Source: Thermoplasmata archaeon (lineage in GTDB: Archaea; Thermoplasmatota; Thermoplasmata; RBG-16-68-12). Taken from it: a DNA stretch of 5,598 nt. The translations under genes and the position numbers were made by a program. Below are positions 5,197 to 5,598 of this stretch, one piece after another. Under the pieces are notes generated by a model. The model had not been told where the DNA came from, did not search any database, and saw only the letters and a program-made list of their open reading frames with translations. Numbering within the stretch: the stretch's first letter is position 1; every line of letters begins with the position of its first letter. The stretch lies in the NCBI GenBank assembly GCA_013329855.1, contig DUJI01000034.1:1-5598 (forward strand), written 5' to 3'.

Positions 5197-5598
5197 CTAC
5201 GCCTTCGGCTTGGGGAAGGGCCGGACCATCCCGCTCGGATCCTGTTCTCGGATTCGGCGGACCACGGCCGCGAGATCCTCGGACCCGTACGCCTCGTCGT
5301 ACGCGGCCGGAGGCAGCGCCGGGATCCGTTCCGACGGCGCGACCACGACGAGCACGATCTCGGGAGAATGCCGGTCCAGGAAGGCCGCCAGGAGTTCCAG
5401 GCGCCCCCGCTCGGGTCCCGCTGCCTCGAGCGGCTCGATGAGGAACACGATGGGTCCGCGGCGCGCGACAAGGGCCGGGTCGTACTGTGCCGCGTCCCCC
5501 GAGGCGCGCCGCACGCGGAAGTGCAGGGAGCGGTGCTCGTGGGGCACGTCCTGGGCACGCATCTCGGCGCACAGGGCCGATTCGAGTCCGGACCGGGA
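5197..5598 (-). CDS. Unrecognised protein, 3' part (5' end outside window)
   Basis: The frame is open from the right edge to TAG (5199-5197), leaving 133 residues. ATG 5562 is an internal candidate start, but the upstream codons (SRSGLESALCAE) are open, protein-like and continuous with what follows, so I treat the gene as partial. Visible pattern: E...LCAEM, then VPHEHRSLHFRV, then QYDPALVARRGPIVFLIEPLE, a helix with LLAAFLDRHSPEIVLVVVA, and a C-terminal AYDEAYG...VVRRIREQDP. An early Glu helix, a hydrophobic strand with Asp and a following strand ending in Glu faintly recall nuclease-like PD-(D/E)XK folds. The expected Lys after the Glu is missing (IEPLE), so this is only a suggestion. No membrane segment or signal is seen. 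It lies 45 nt upstream of the methyltransferase pair in the same direction, which has its own promoter. Confidence 0.65.
   Translation of the reverse strand, partial: SRSGLESALCAEMRAQDVPHEHRSLHFRVRRASGDAAQYDPALVARRGPIVFLIEPLEAAGPERGRLELLAAFLDRHSPEIVLVVVAPSERIPALPPAAYDEAYGSEDLAAVVRRIREQDPSGMVRPFPKPKA

Noticed and set aside
4214..5572. Minus-strand open frame (452 codons) across the methyltransferase region
   Set aside because: It covers three supported genes in another frame and is Arg/Pro/Gly-rich without motifs. It does not represent a fusion.

Overview
This is about 5.6 kb of GC-rich DNA with archaeal expression signals. AT-rich TATA-like boxes stand out from GC-rich intergenic DNA upstream of four genes, Shine-Dalgarno-led and apparently leaderless starts are mixed, and there is an exported protein saturated with N-glycosylation sequons. 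A GC-rich member of the Thermoplasmatota or a related euryarchaeal lineage would fit, but this is inference from style and gene content. No rRNA, tRNA, CRISPR array or insertion sequence was seen.

Layout, left to right. On the + strand: the 3' end of an arrestin-fold-like protein (2-235); a complete pterin-4a-carbinolamine dehydratase (339-626) behind a TATA-like box that lies in a small inverted repeat; and a 212-residue exported protein (768-1406) in which all 17 asparagines are in N-X-S/T sequons. Two adjacent GC-rich hairpins (1409-1469) separate it from the convergent minus-strand block. Read in the direction of transcription (right to left), that block holds: the C-terminal part of an unrecognised protein entering from the right edge (5598-5197); two adjacent paralogous class I SAM-dependent methyltransferases (5151-4363 and 4361-3642, 1 nt apart); and a 698-residue membrane iron-sulfur oxidoreductase of the HdrD/GlpC/FadF type (3565-1469), which has its own promoter overlapping the stop codon of the second methyltransferase.

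How the genes relate. The two methyltransferases are almost certainly co-transcribed from a leaderless promoter just upstream of the first, and they look like an old tandem duplication that has diverged. The oxidoreductase joins a NarI-like multi-pass membrane domain to a two-cluster ferredoxin domain and two CCG domains. That architecture passes electrons between a soluble donor (an electron-transfer flavoprotein or a thiol/disulfide couple) and the membrane quinone pool. No partner gene (etfAB, acyl-CoA dehydrogenase, hdrABC) is in the window, so the donor is undecided. The + strand genes show no evident functional link to the minus-strand block. The most unusual item is the sequon-saturated exported protein.
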